Assembly (NCBI GenBank): GCA_963620595.1
Contig: CAVFAY010000012.1
Coordinates: forward strand, 1-64,000
Source of the DNA: Butyricicoccus_A sp963620595
GTDB taxonomy: Bacteria; Bacillota; Clostridia; Oscillospirales; Butyricicoccaceae
Length of the DNA stretch: 64,000 nt
Direction of reading: 5' to 3'
Part shown: positions 17,001 through 25,761 of the stretch, piece after piece
How the letters are laid out: each line of letters opens with the position of its first letter
Position numbering within the stretch: the first letter of the stretch is position 1
Position numbers and translations under genes: made by a program
The notes under the pieces: model-generated
Told to the model about the DNA's origin: nothing
Database searches by the model: none
What the model saw: only the letters and a program-made list of their open reading frames with translations

Positions 17001-18146
17001 TTACTTGCCGAGTACGTTGTTAGCGATTACCATGCGCTGTACCTGAGAAGTGCCCTCGTAGATCTCAGTGATCTTAGCATCACGCATCATGCGCTCCATC
17101 GGGTACTCGCGGATGTAACCGTAACCGCCGAAGATCTGGAGAGCCTTGGTGGTAACATCCATAGCAGTCTCAGCAGCAAACAGCTTAGCCATAGCAGCTT
17201 CCTTGTTGTACGGCAGACCATTGTCCTTGTTGAATGCAGCACGGCGAACCAGCAGACGAGCTGCTTCTACCTGCGTCTCCATGTCAGCGATCATCCACTG
17301 CAGACCCTGGAACTTGGACAGCGTCTTACCAAACTGTACACGCTCCTTCATGTAAGCAACAGCCTGATCCAGCGCGCCCTGTGCGATGCCCAGTGCCTGA
17401 GAAGCGATACCGATACGGCCGCCGTCCAGGGTGGTCATAGCGATCTTAAAGCCCTGACCTTCTCTGCCCAGCAGACGGTCTGCCGGAAGAACCATGTCCT
17501 CGAATACCAGCTCAGCAGTCTGGGAGCCGCGGATACCCATCTTGTGCTCGATCTTGCCGATGGAGAATCCCGGATCGTCCTTATCAACGATAAATGCAGA
17601 AATACCATGATTTCTTGCAGCCTTATCGGTCATAGCAAAAATTACATAAGTGTCAGCAATGCCGCCGCCGGTGATAAATACCTTAGAGCCATTGATGACA
17701 TAAGAGCCGTCCTCCTGCTTTACAGCAACAGTCTGCTGTGCTGCAGAGTCAGTGCCGGCATTTGGCTCGGTCAGGCCAAACGCACCAGTCTTGTGACCGT
17801 CGATCAGCGGACGCAGCCACTTCTCCTTCTGCTCAGCGGTGCCGTACTTGAAGATCGGCCAAGCGCCCAGCGTTGCGTGAGAAGAAATGATACAGCCGGT
17901 AGTGCCGCAGAAGCGGGATGCTTCCTCGATTGCGATAGAGTAGCAGATGGTGTCGCCGCCGGAGCCGCCCAGCTCCTTCGGGAACTGAATGCCCATCAGA
18001 CCGTACTTACGCATCTTTTCTACTGTTTCAAACGGATAACGCTCTTCAGCGTCGATCTCAGCAGCGATCGGCTCTACTTCGTTCACTGCGAACTCACGGC
18101 ACATTTTCTGAACCAGTGCCTGCTCTTTTGTAAGCCTAAAATCCAT
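17001..18146 (-). CDS. Acyl-CoA dehydrogenase, short-chain/butyryl-CoA type (copy B)
   Basis: 381 residues, starting MDFRLTKEQALVQKM at the ATG at 18146, which has GGGAGGT upstream; the frame stays open further upstream but without support. Motifs: GAFGLTEPNAGTDS, GSKVFITGGG, DGGRIGIASQALGIAQGALDQA, QIFGGYGYIREYPMERMMRDAKITEIYEGTSQVQR with the catalytic Glu position in IYEGTS. It is clearly diverged from the copy at 13463. The pocket-lining segment after EEAS (FCGTTGCIISSHATL) differs from copy A (QCASTGDIVATHNGL), so a different acyl-CoA preference is possible. First gene of the second etf operon, with a near-consensus promoter at 18288-18315. Confidence 0.93.
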   Translation of the reverse strand: MDFRLTKEQALVQKMCREFAVNEVEPIAAEIDAEERYPFETVEKMRKYGLMGIQFPKELGGSGGDTICYSIAIEEASRFCGTTGCIISSHATLGAWPIFKYGTAEQKEKWLRPLIDGHKTGAFGLTEPNAGTDSAAQQTVAVKQEDGSYVINGSKVFITGGGIADTYVIFAMTDKAARNHGISAFIVDKDDPGFSIGKIEHKMGIRGSQTAELVFEDMVLPADRLLGREGQGFKIAMTTLDGGRIGIASQALGIAQGALDQAVAYMKERVQFGKTLSKFQGLQWMIADMETQVEAARLLVRRAAFNKDNGLPYNKEAAMAKLFAAETAMDVTTKALQIFGGYGYIREYPMERMMRDAKITEIYEGTSQVQRMVIANNVLGK

Positions 18147-18287
18147 ACCAGTAAACCTCCCAAAAAATATCAATTCCATGTGAAATCTGCAAACGCACAT
18201 TTTGCTGATCTGGCTTTCGGCTAAAAGTACGGTGCACCTTCAGGAATGCGGGTTAATCTATGTACATGCGCACATGCACACGCTTAT

Positions 18288-18315
18288 ATTATAGCGATTC
18301 CGAAATCTTTGTCAA
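18288..18315 (-). promoter_or_regulatory. Promoter of the second dehydrogenase-etfBA operon
   Basis: Minus strand: perfect TTGACA (18310-18315), 16-base spacer, perfect TATAAT (18288-18293). About 140 bases of leader follow before the start at 18146, with a CATGTGCGCATGTACATG-like alternating tract near 18261-18280 that can fold. The rest of the 384-base spacer to nadE shows only AT-rich sequence and the nadE terminator. Confidence 0.88.
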
Positions 18316-18481
18316 GAAATTCACGCACTTTTTTTGAACACTTTTTATAATTTACCAAGAATTTACTCAGTTTTTTTCACACGTTTTGCACGCACTTTTT
18401 ACAACAGTATAATATTTATAGAAAATATACACTTTGTGTTCAAATGAAATTTTTAACGAAGGGGAAAAGAATCGCTAAGAC

Positions 18482-18516
18482 AAAAAAAGAGAGCCGTCCC
18501 GTTTGGGACAGCTCTC
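18482..18516 (-). terminator. Terminator after nadE
   Basis: Stem GAGAGCCGTCCC / GGGACAGCTCTC with a GTTT loop, then seven T on the minus strand. Confidence 0.93.
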
Positions 18517-18530
18517 CTGCTTTCTTATTC

Positions 18531-20441
18531 TTACAGTTGCTCGCACTGCTGCATCCACAGAGTGCTGACTGCGTCCGACGGCATTCTCCAGTCGCCGCGC
18601 GGGGACAGCGTGACCGTACCGACCTTCGGACCGTCCGGCAGGCAGGAACGCTTGAACTGCTGGATAAAGAACCGGCGAACAAACGTCGTCAGCCACTTCT
18701 TGATGGTCTCATCATCATAGACACCGGCAAACGCATGTTTTGCCAGACGATAGATTTTCTTCGGCTCCATGCCAAAGCGCAGCAGATAATACAGATAGAA
18801 ATCGTGCAGCTCATACGGGCCGACAAGCTCCTCTGTCTTCTGCGAAATTTCTCCGTCCTTTGGCGGCAGCAGTTCCGGAGACACCGGTGTTGCGAGGACA
18901 TCGCGCAGCACTCTGCCGGTCTCTCCGCCCGCCCGCTCTGCTTCATATGCGGTCAAATACCGAACCAAGGTCTTCGGAATCGAACCGTTGACACCGTACA
19001 TCGACATGTGGTCGCCGTTATAGGTTGCCCAGCCCAGTGCCAGTTCGGACAAATCACCGGTGCCTATTACCATACCGCCGGTCTTATTGGCAAGATCCAT
19101 CAGAACCTGCGTGCGCTCGCGCGCCTGACCGTTTTCAAACGTTACCGAGTGATCCTCCATATCATGTCCAATGTCAAGGAAATGCTGGGTAACCGATGCG
19201 CCAATCTCAATGGTCTTGCAGGTGGTGCCGTATGCTGCTGCCAGCGTCAGCGCGTTGTTCTTGGTGCGGCTGGTTGTGCCAAAGCACGGCATCGTCACGG
19301 CAATAATATCCTTTCTGTCTCGTCCCAGCATATCAAAGGCATGGACAGTAACAACCAGTGCCAGCGCAGAATCCAAACCGCCGGACAAACCGACAACTGC
19401 GGTCTTTGCATGAGCATGACGGACACGCGTTGCCAAACCAGTTGCCTGCAAGGTCAGAATTTCTTCACAGCGCTCTGCCAAATCCTCCTTATTGGACGGA
19501 ACAAACGGCGTCTGCGCAATGGTTCGGGTTAGTTTTGTCTCTCTCAGCTGCATATCAAACGGAATCTCTGCGTAATCAAACACATCTTCTGTATGGAAGG
19601 TATTCTGACGGCGTCGCTCATAATCCATGCGCTTGACATCAATTTCCGAAATCGTCAAACCGGTTGCAAACCGCTTGGACTGTGCGAGAATCGATCCGTT
19701 TTCTGCAATAATATTGTGTGCGGCAAAGACCAGATCCGTTGAGGACTCGCCCTGACCGGCATCACAGTACACATAACCACACTGTCCGCGTCCCGACTGC
19801 ATCCGCACCAAATCGCGGCGATACGCCGCCTTGCCGATAATTTCATCCGAAGCGGACAGGTTATAGATAATTGTTGCGCCTGCGGCAGCCAATGCACTAG
19901 ACGGCGGATTGGATACCCACAGATCTTCGCAAATCTCTGCGCCGACTGCAAATTCCGGCATCTCTGTGCACTGGAACACCTGCATCGGGCTGAGAGCAAA
20001 CTCCTGCTCGCCCCAAGTCAAATATTCTGCGGTCTCTTCAGTCGCTTCCGTGAAGTGACGCAGCTCATAGAACTCGGTATAGTTCGGAATATTGCGCTTC
20101 GGCACCATACCCAGAATGTCGCCCTTGTGCAGAACAGCCGCACAGTTATACAGCGAACCGCGCACACGAACCGGAATGCCAATCAAAATCAGCATGTCCA
20201 TGTCCTTAGTCTCCTTGGCGATGCGGAGCAGCTGCTGCTTGGCGCCCTCCAGCAGAACCTCATGCAGAAACAGATCAGAACAGGTATAGCCAGTCAGACA
20301 CAGCTCCGGAAAACCAACAACCTGCACGCCCTGCTCATTCGCCTCGCGGCACAGAGTCAAAATATTGTCTGCATTGAATGCGCAGTCAGCCACGTGGATT
20401 TCCGGCGTGGCTGCCGCGACTTTGATAAAACCGTCTTTCAT
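18531..20441 (-). CDS. nadE: Glutamine-dependent NAD+ synthetase
   Basis: Converts deamido-NAD to NAD using ATP and glutamine-derived ammonia. 636 residues in two domains: an N-terminal nitrilase-type glutaminase (about 1-290; GFPELCLTGYTCSDLF and AEICEDLW with the nucleophile Cys) and a C-terminal synthetase with the pyrophosphate loop GLSGGLDSALAL and GTGDLSELALGWATYNGDHMSMYGVN. The chosen start is ATG at 20441, with GAGGTGG upstream; 17 additional in-frame codons upstream have no similar support. A single-gene unit ending at the terminator at 18482-18516. It may supply NAD for the sirtuin and NADH-linked Etf enzymes, a general link only. Confidence 0.96.
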   Translation of the reverse strand: MKDGFIKVAAATPEIHVADCAFNADNILTLCREANEQGVQVVGFPELCLTGYTCSDLFLHEVLLEGAKQQLLRIAKETKDMDMLILIGIPVRVRGSLYNCAAVLHKGDILGMVPKRNIPNYTEFYELRHFTEATEETAEYLTWGEQEFALSPMQVFQCTEMPEFAVGAEICEDLWVSNPPSSALAAAGATIIYNLSASDEIIGKAAYRRDLVRMQSGRGQCGYVYCDAGQGESSTDLVFAAHNIIAENGSILAQSKRFATGLTISEIDVKRMDYERRRQNTFHTEDVFDYAEIPFDMQLRETKLTRTIAQTPFVPSNKEDLAERCEEILTLQATGLATRVRHAHAKTAVVGLSGGLDSALALVVTVHAFDMLGRDRKDIIAVTMPCFGTTSRTKNNALTLAAAYGTTCKTIEIGASVTQHFLDIGHDMEDHSVTFENGQARERTQVLMDLANKTGGMVIGTGDLSELALGWATYNGDHMSMYGVNGSIPKTLVRYLTAYEAERAGGETGRVLRDVLATPVSPELLPPKDGEISQKTEELVGPYELHDFYLYYLLRFGMEPKKIYRLAKHAFAGVYDDETIKKWLTTFVRRFFIQQFKRSCLPDGPKVGTVTLSPRGDWRMPSDAVSTLWMQQCEQL

Positions 20442-20624
20442 AATAACTTCCACCTCAGGAATGAATTTTCGTGATCTCCTGCGTGCAGGCACGTATTGTC
20501 CTTATTATACTCCACCTGTCTCCAATTGAAAACAGGAGATTTTATATCAATACATTTACTATTTGTATAATTTTATTGTTAATATACGAATTAAAGATTG
20601 TTTGTACCGTTCACATCTATCTCC

Positions 20625-20704
20625 AAAGCCTTCCTCTCTGAGGAAGGTGGCGCGGCGTCAGCCGTGACGGAAGGAGCAGCACGCCAGCAAGTCTGTATCA
20701 AGAC
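20625..20704 (+). repeat. Dispersed intergenic repeat, locus R1 (module A)
   Basis: Starts AAAGCCTTCCTCTCTGAGGAAGG, i.e. a perfect hairpin CCTTCCTC-TCT-GAGGAAGG, then GTGGCGCGGCG..AGCCGTGACGGAAGGAGCAG and AAGTCTGTATCA. Closely related copies are at 48228, 50288 and 56942. It occupies most of the 371-base spacer between nadE and the deacetylase gene; no gene is visible there. Confidence 0.9.
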
Positions 20705-20767
20705 TGCCCTTGATTTGTCAGGTGCGCGTAAGAGAGGGCGATAGATTATCATACAAAGTGCAGCAGT

Positions 20768-20806
20768 AAAAAATCACCAGCGCCGGTATTCCCAGAACTG
20801 GTGATT
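20768..20806 (-). terminator. Terminator after the polysaccharide deacetylase gene
   Basis: Stem AATCACCAG / CTGGTGATT with a 17-base loop; on the minus strand the run TTTTTTACTG follows. A similar hairpin with the same stem occurs at 50540-50572. Confidence 0.85.
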
Positions 20807-20812
20807 TTGCTT

Positions 20813-22336
20813 TTAGTTTTTCGTTTCGCTCTTGGAAGAGCTGCTCTTGGCAGAATCTGTGGTTTCTTCCGTGTACTCTGCCGGTGTATTTTCATTGACA
20901 CTGAAATGTACCGGTCTGGTTGTCTTGGTAATTGGCAGGCACTCAATGCCCTGCTTTTGAATTCCCTCAATGATGCTTGGCAATGCCTTGACGGTATTCT
21001 CCTTGCCATACGTATCGTGCATCAATACGATAACATCGTTGCGCGAGCTGATAGAAACCTCATGTACCGCATACTGTGCCAGCTCTGCAGCAGAATAATT
21101 GCCGCCCTCTGCATCATGGTCATAGGCATTCCAGTCGTAATACTCAAAGCCGCGGCGGTTCATTTCCTTGATGATGGCATCATAGTTGCCATAGTGCTTG
21201 AGCTGACCATTACTGCCGCCAGGGAAACGGAAGCCCTGTACCTTATAGCCGGTCAATGCATAAATCTTGTCATACGCTGCCGCAAAGTCTTTCAAATATG
21301 CCTCCGGAGACGCATAGATCTTCTGGTACTCATGCTCATTGGCATGAATGCACAGGGTATGTCCTTCGTCGATGATGCGCTGAATCAGTTTTTCATTGCC
21401 GTCAATTTCGCTTGTGACCACGAAGAAAGTCGCCTTGACGTTGTATTTCTTCAAGGTATCCAGGATTTTCGGCGTACAGGTATCTGACGGGCCGTCATCA
21501 AAGGTCAGATAGCATACCTTTTTGTCGCTAAGCTTTTTCTGCGTTGTCGCAGCTGTCGCATACAGACCCGGATATTCCTTTGCATAAGCCGGCAAAGAGG
21601 TATCATCCTTGATTTTCAGATACTGCTTGGTCTCCTGCTGACTTGCTGGTGTGTTGGTATCCTTCTGCTCGTTTGTCACAGCAGATGTCGTTGCCTTCTT
21701 TTCCTTTGTATTGTCCTTTTTGCTGCTGCCGCCAGCGATACCGCGGACAGCCGATACAATGACTACCAGTGCCACCAGCGCGACAACCAACACAGTGCCC
21801 ATGCGAACCAGCTGTCTGTGACGTTTCCGCGCCAGTCTTGTGCCCTTATGCGTCTTATGCGGCTTTTTTTTCGCTGTCTTTTTCTGCTCGATCGGCGTAC
21901 CAGCAGCTACTTGTGCAGCCTCTCTGCGGCGTTTCTGCTGATTCAGCACAGCTTCCCGCTGAGCCTGCTCTCGTTCCTCCTGCCGTCTTTCCTCCAGCGT
22001 TTCTTCTTTTTCCGGTTCGAGTTCTTTCGCCTTCTCCTGCTTCTGTTTCTCCGCATCCTTGGACTGCGATTCATCTATCTGAGATGGAGCATTTGTTTTC
22101 TGTTCTGCCTGCTCAGTCTCTTCCGGCTCCGTGTCGCTCTCTGCGTCAGATGCCGCACGGTCAATTAATTCATCAACAGAAACAGCTTCTCGTTTTTTCG
22201 GTTCTGGCTTCTCGCCGCTGTCCACAGAGGAGCCTTGTACCTCTGCCATCAGTTTTTGCAGATCAGCAAGATCTCGTTTTGCCTGCTCTCGCTTGTCCTG
22301 CTCTGCTTCCGGCTTTGTTTCAAATTCGTCTGCCAT
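20813..22336 (-). CDS. Membrane-anchored polysaccharide deacetylase (CE4/NodB domain)
   Basis: 507 residues. Residues 1-180 are highly charged (Glu/Lys/Gln-rich, probably disordered or coiled coil, cytoplasmic), then one membrane helix (about 186-206, MGTVLVVALVALVVIVSAV), a linker rich in Lys/Thr/Gln, and an extracellular NodB domain (about 270-470). CE4 motifs are present: TFDDGPSD (motif 1), HANEH (motif 2, metal His pair), RFPGGSN (motif 3), YDWNAYDHDA (motif 4) and VLMHDTYGK (motif 5). So it should be an active metal-dependent deacetylase of peptidoglycan or another N-acetylated surface glycan. The tail (about 475-507) is Ser/Lys/Glu-rich. The long cytoplasmic N-terminus is unusual for the family. 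AAAGGGAG precedes the ATG. Confidence 0.92.
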   Translation of the reverse strand: MADEFETKPEAEQDKREQAKRDLADLQKLMAEVQGSSVDSGEKPEPKKREAVSVDELIDRAASDAESDTEPEETEQAEQKTNAPSQIDESQSKDAEKQKQEKAKELEPEKEETLEERRQEEREQAQREAVLNQQKRRREAAQVAAGTPIEQKKTAKKKPHKTHKGTRLARKRHRQLVRMGTVLVVALVALVVIVSAVRGIAGGSSKKDNTKEKKATTSAVTNEQKDTNTPASQQETKQYLKIKDDTSLPAYAKEYPGLYATAATTQKKLSDKKVCYLTFDDGPSDTCTPKILDTLKKYNVKATFFVVTSEIDGNEKLIQRIIDEGHTLCIHANEHEYQKIYASPEAYLKDFAAAYDKIYALTGYKVQGFRFPGGSNGQLKHYGNYDAIIKEMNRRGFEYYDWNAYDHDAEGGNYSAAELAQYAVHEVSISSRNDVIVLMHDTYGKENTVKALPSIIEGIQKQGIECLPITKTTRPVHFSVNENTPAEYTEETTDSAKSSSSKSETKN

Positions 22337-22605
22337 CCCTTATTCATCTCCCTTTGTTTTTCCGCCAAATATACTTGCTTGTCGGTGCCTTCTATTATAC
22401 TCACATCACGTAAAAAAAACAACAATTTTGATGATCTTTAGATTTTTTAATAATTTCTTGTCCGACACAGAATGTTCCATACTGTCCCTTTACAGAAACC
22501 GCCTCGCATGATACCATACCTATAGCAGCATAAGAAAAATAAGAATTCATCTTATGTATATTTTATTTTTATTTATACGAATTGTATAGAAGGGTGGCTG
22601 TTATT

Positions 22606-23076
22606 ATGTCTGAAACATTTGCATCTCTGTCTGCTCTGGAGCAGGAATTGACGTTTTCCTCGTTTTCCCGTGCTGACGCTTTGCGTCTGGGACTTCTCAT
22701 CAACGAAGCATCTCAAGGCTATCCGGCACCGATTGCCTCGGAAATTGCCATCAACGGTCTAACTGTCTTCCGTTATTTTCAGGATGGTGCCCGTCCGGAC
22801 AGTGAACTGTGGTTGGAGCGCAAGCGCAACGCCGTCGAATTGATGCAGATGGGCTCCCTGTGTTTCGGCTGTATGATGGAGGAAAGTGGAGAGTCGCTGG
22901 AAGGCCGCAAATTAAACGCCGATGATTTTGCACCGGGCGGCGGCGGTATGCCAATCCTGCTCGCAGGTACCGGCATGATAGGTTCAGTCTGTGTTTCCGG
23001 TGAGCCAAATCATCTGGACGATCAGGCGATTGTCGTCAAGGCTCTGCGCCAGCTCAAAGCGGAGAAAGAAGGATAA
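22606..23076 (+). CDS. HbpS/GlcG-like heme-degrading-domain protein (UPF0303 type)
   Basis: 156 residues, starting MSETFASLSALEQEL at the ATG at 22606, which has AGAAGGGTGG upstream. LRLGLLINEASQGYPAPIASEIAINGLTVFRYF, WLERKRNAVELM and GGGMPILLAGTGMIGSVCVSGEPNHLDDQAIVVKAL are conserved blocks of the HbpS/GlcG-like (DUF336) family, UPF0303 subgroup. Relatives bind heme or small ligands; the function here is unknown. Cytoplasmic, no signal peptide. Stands alone on the plus strand, head-on to the inferred fork. Confidence 0.85.
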   Translation: MSETFASLSALEQELTFSSFSRADALRLGLLINEASQGYPAPIASEIAINGLTVFRYFQDGARPDSELWLERKRNAVELMQMGSLCFGCMMEESGESLEGRKLNADDFAPGGGGMPILLAGTGMIGSVCVSGEPNHLDDQAIVVKALRQLKAEKEG

Positions 23077-23090
23077 ACACAGAATTCTTG

Positions 23091-23119
23091 TTGATTTCTG
23101 TTGTCTGGACAAGTATAAT
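23091..23119 (+). promoter_or_regulatory. Promoter of the lipoprotein gene
   Basis: TTGATT (23091-23096), 17-base spacer, TATAAT (23114-23119), 37 bases before the GTG start. Confidence 0.8.
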
Positions 23120-23156
23120 AGACTGTATCTGATGACAGAAATGGAGAGAATTGATT

Positions 23157-23849
23157 GTGAAGAAAAAAATACTGTACCTCGCTCTTACAGCGGTCATGTC
23201 TGTGGGATTGCTGTCCGGCTGCGGCAGCAGCAAAGAGGCATCGACTGCTGCGGAAACTTATGATGTTTTGGAAAATCCGACCATTACCGTGGATGGCACA
23301 TGGTCTGCACCGGATACTGACCGCTCTGTAACCTTCAATGCAGACGGAACCTATACCAGTACAGTTCCTACTAAATTTTCCACGGATTCTCTGAGCGGCA
23401 AATACGTGTACTATTCTCAGAACGACAGCTTTAAACTGGCTGATGCCTTTGAGAATGAAGAATACGTTGTCTTGTCCAACGAAAAAGGAAAAGAAACCCT
23501 TTTCGGCACGGTACTCGGTGACGTTATGGTATGCTTCTACGACCAAAATCAGTGCTACTTCTTCCGTGACAAGCGCACTTCTGCGATTTCCCTTTCCGAT
23601 TTTATGGGAAACTGGAAAGATGCCACTGGCGGCACGTATCAGCTTCAGCTCAAGGAGGATGGCACCTGTACAATGGGCGAGGATGATGAGATGACCAAGG
23701 GCACATACACCTATGACGAAAAGACTTACTGTCTGACCATCAACAATGGAAGTAATGATCAAAAATACACGTTGGGTATGTTTGAAGGGCATCTGTTCCT
23801 GATGCTCAACGGCAACAACTACACCATGTATATGTATGAGAAACAGTAA
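23157..23849 (+). CDS. Putative secreted lipoprotein, unknown function
   Basis: 230 residues with a clear lipoprotein signal: VKKKILYLALTAVMSVG then the lipobox LLSGC, so the mature chain begins at the Cys near residue 22. The mature part has two similar beta-rich sections: TVDGTWSAPDTDRSVTFNADGTYTS and GNWKDATGGTYQLQLKEDGTCTM, each followed by a GKYVYY or GTYTYD strand. This suggests a duplicated lipocalin/META-like beta domain. The start is GTG at 23157, since GGAGAG lies 8 bases upstream; a TTG six bases earlier is too close to it. Single-gene transcript between its own promoter and terminator. Confidence 0.82.
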   Translation: MKKKILYLALTAVMSVGLLSGCGSSKEASTAAETYDVLENPTITVDGTWSAPDTDRSVTFNADGTYTSTVPTKFSTDSLSGKYVYYSQNDSFKLADAFENEEYVVLSNEKGKETLFGTVLGDVMVCFYDQNQCYFFRDKRTSAISLSDFMGNWKDATGGTYQLQLKEDGTCTMGEDDEMTKGTYTYDEKTYCLTINNGSNDQKYTLGMFEGHLFLMLNGNNYTMYMYEKQ

Positions 23850-23861
23850 GTATCACCTAGC

Positions 23862-23897
23862 AAAAGAACAGGAGTGCAAAAGCATTCCTGTTCTTTT
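23862..23897 (+). terminator. Terminator after the lipoprotein gene
   Basis: Sixteen-pair stem AAAAGAACAGGAGTGC / GCATTCCTGTTCTTTT (one G-T) with an AAAA loop; the descending arm ends in T-rich sequence. Confidence 0.9.
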
Positions 23898-23969
23898 GTT
23901 TGTTGCATATTTTCCCCTATTTACACATACATTGCTTTGTATTTTCAACGATTACAGAGAGGTGATAAT

Positions 23970-24362
23970 ATGCCAACGGGAACACTCATTGTACAGCCCC
24001 GTGCGGCACGCGGTGCCGTTCCAATCGCAGGAGCTCTTGTAACCATCTTTTGTCAGGATGATGACCAAACACCCTGCGTTGCCATGCGCACAGACAGCAG
24101 TGGCTCTACAGCTTCTATTTCCCTTGAAGCACCTTCGTTAATCGATCATGATTCGGAGGTCGTACCACCATTCGCATCGTATCGTGTCAACATTGACCAC
24201 CCAGACTATCGTCCGGTGTCCGTATTAGACGTTGCCATTTTTTCCGGCATTACAACATTTTTACCTGTTGCCATGATTCCGCCGCGCTCGATCGATGAAC
24301 TGCGCAAGACTATCGTCATCAACAGTACAGAAACCGGCCCATCCGGTTCGGGGGGAGAATAA
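23970..24362 (+). CDS. Small beta-sandwich-like protein paired with the peptidoglycan-binding protein
   Basis: 130 residues, starting MPTGTLIVQPRAARG at the ATG at 23970 (GAGAGGTGATAAT upstream). GTLIVQPRAARGAVPIAGALVTIF, TDSSGSTASISLEAPS and YRVNIDHPDYRPVSVLDVAIFSGITTFLPVAMIPP read like a carboxypeptidase-regulatory/PEGA-type beta sandwich. There is no signal peptide or membrane helix. The stop at 24360-24362 abuts the ATG of the next gene, with GGGGGAG inside its end, so the two are co-translated. Function unknown; the pairing suggests one complex or a shared location, perhaps in sporulating cells. Confidence 0.8.
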   Translation: MPTGTLIVQPRAARGAVPIAGALVTIFCQDDDQTPCVAMRTDSSGSTASISLEAPSLIDHDSEVVPPFASYRVNIDHPDYRPVSVLDVAIFSGITTFLPVAMIPPRSIDELRKTIVINSTETGPSGSGGE

Positions 24363-25697
24363 ATGCCAGAGTACCCCTATATCCCAGAGACCATTACCGT
24401 TCATCTGGGCAGACCGGATGAACCCGCGGAAAACGTCACGGTTCCCTTTCTGGAATACATTCAAAATGTCGCATCCAGTGAATTATATCCCACGTGGCCG
24501 GAAAACGCGCTGCGCGCCAATATTTATGCGCAAGTTTCCTTTGCCCTCAATCGCATCTACACCGAATGGTATCCTTCGCGCGGATATGATTTTGACATCA
24601 CTAATTCCACCGCCTACGATCAGGCATTTGTCAATGGCCGAGACATCTTTGAAACCATCGCTGTGCTTGTCAACGAGCTGTTTGACCGGTATCTCGCCCG
24701 CCCCGGCTTTGTACAGCCGTTATTTGCTGCCTACTGTGATGGTCGGCGTGTCCAATGCGATGGGTTGAGCCAATGGGGCACGGTTGACCTCGCCAACCAA
24801 GGTCTCACGCCATATCAAATCCTCACGCGCTATTACGGCGAGGATTTGGACATTCGCACGGCACCCATTCGTCCCGCTGTGCGCTCGTATCCGGGGCAGC
24901 CGCTGCGTCTCGGCGACGTCTCTATTTCTGTGGAAATCATGCAGAGCCGTTTGAATCGTATTTCTAATAACTATCCTGCCATCCCAAAAATCTATCCGGT
25001 CGATGGTGTCTTTGATGTCAACACAGAATCCAGTGTCAAAGCCTTCCAGGAAATCTTCAATCTGACACCAGATGGTATCGTTGGACCTGCCACGTGGTAT
25101 CAAATTACTTCTGTATACAATGCAGTCTTACGACTGGCAGAACTGAATGCCATTGGTATTACGCTACAGGATATTTCCCGCACACTGCCGGAGGAACTTC
25201 GAGAAGGTATGAGCGGAGAACCTGTACGTCTGCTACAGTTTTTCTTATCTACCGTTGGGCGATTTAACGATGATATTCCTACTGTTGTTATTGATGGGAT
25301 TTTCGGTTCAAATACACGCGATGCTGTGCAGGCATTTCAACGCAGTGCCGGTTTGACACCAGACGGCATCGTTGGAAGTTTCACGTGGAACAATTTACTC
25401 CGCACTTATGAGAACATCCGTGCCTCGCAGGATTTGTCATCTGATGTCTTTCCGCCAACCAGCACATTGGTGCTCGGCTCGCGGTCAGCAGACGTCACAC
25501 GCCTGCAAACCTGGCTCAATCAATTGTCTGAAGTCTATCCGCAGATTGAGCCTGTGCCCGCAACCGGATTTTATGGCGAACTGACGCGCAATGCCGTGCT
25601 GACATTTCAGCAGCTCTATGGTCTGACACCTACTGGAAACGTCAATCCATACACGTTCTATGTCATCGGCAATGCCGCCGAACAAGCACAGACCTGA
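24363..25697 (+). CDS. Peptidoglycan-binding protein with SpoIID-like N-terminus and three PG_binding_1 repeats
   Basis: 444 residues. The N-terminal part (about 1-170) has FLEYIQNVASSELYPTWPENALRANIYAQVSFALNRIY and the later CDGRRVQCDGLSQWG, which resemble the SpoIID/LytB domain (EYL-x-V-x-x-E-M-P-x-W-x-x-E-A-L-K-A-Q). Then three PG_binding_1 units follow: about 195-250 (IYPVDGVFDVNTESSVKAFQ, LTPDGIVGPATW), 285-345 (DGIFGSNTRDAVQAFQ, LTPDGIVGSFTW) and 370-435 (ATGFYGELTRNAVLTFQQLYGLTPTG). No signal peptide or membrane helix is visible, odd for a wall-binding protein and suggestive of mother-cell or spore-coat use. GGGGGAG precedes the ATG. Confidence 0.87.
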   Translation: MPEYPYIPETITVHLGRPDEPAENVTVPFLEYIQNVASSELYPTWPENALRANIYAQVSFALNRIYTEWYPSRGYDFDITNSTAYDQAFVNGRDIFETIAVLVNELFDRYLARPGFVQPLFAAYCDGRRVQCDGLSQWGTVDLANQGLTPYQILTRYYGEDLDIRTAPIRPAVRSYPGQPLRLGDVSISVEIMQSRLNRISNNYPAIPKIYPVDGVFDVNTESSVKAFQEIFNLTPDGIVGPATWYQITSVYNAVLRLAELNAIGITLQDISRTLPEELREGMSGEPVRLLQFFLSTVGRFNDDIPTVVIDGIFGSNTRDAVQAFQRSAGLTPDGIVGSFTWNNLLRTYENIRASQDLSSDVFPPTSTLVLGSRSADVTRLQTWLNQLSEVYPQIEPVPATGFYGELTRNAVLTFQQLYGLTPTGNVNPYTFYVIGNAAEQAQT

Positions 25698-25706
25698 AAT
25701 TTTCTC

Positions 25707-25736
25707 TTGACAATGGCATTTTCTATCTGGTATGCT
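25707..25736 (+). promoter_or_regulatory. Promoter upstream of the DUF2798 leader
   Basis: Perfect TTGACA (25707-25712), 18-base spacer, TATGCT (25731-25736). It starts ten bases after the stop codon of the peptidoglycan-binding gene and lies before, not after, the terminator-like hairpin at 25762-25826. A transcript from here would therefore meet the hairpin before reaching the gene. Confidence 0.7.
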
Positions 25737-25761
25737 ATCAGATGACAAAAGCAAACAGAGC

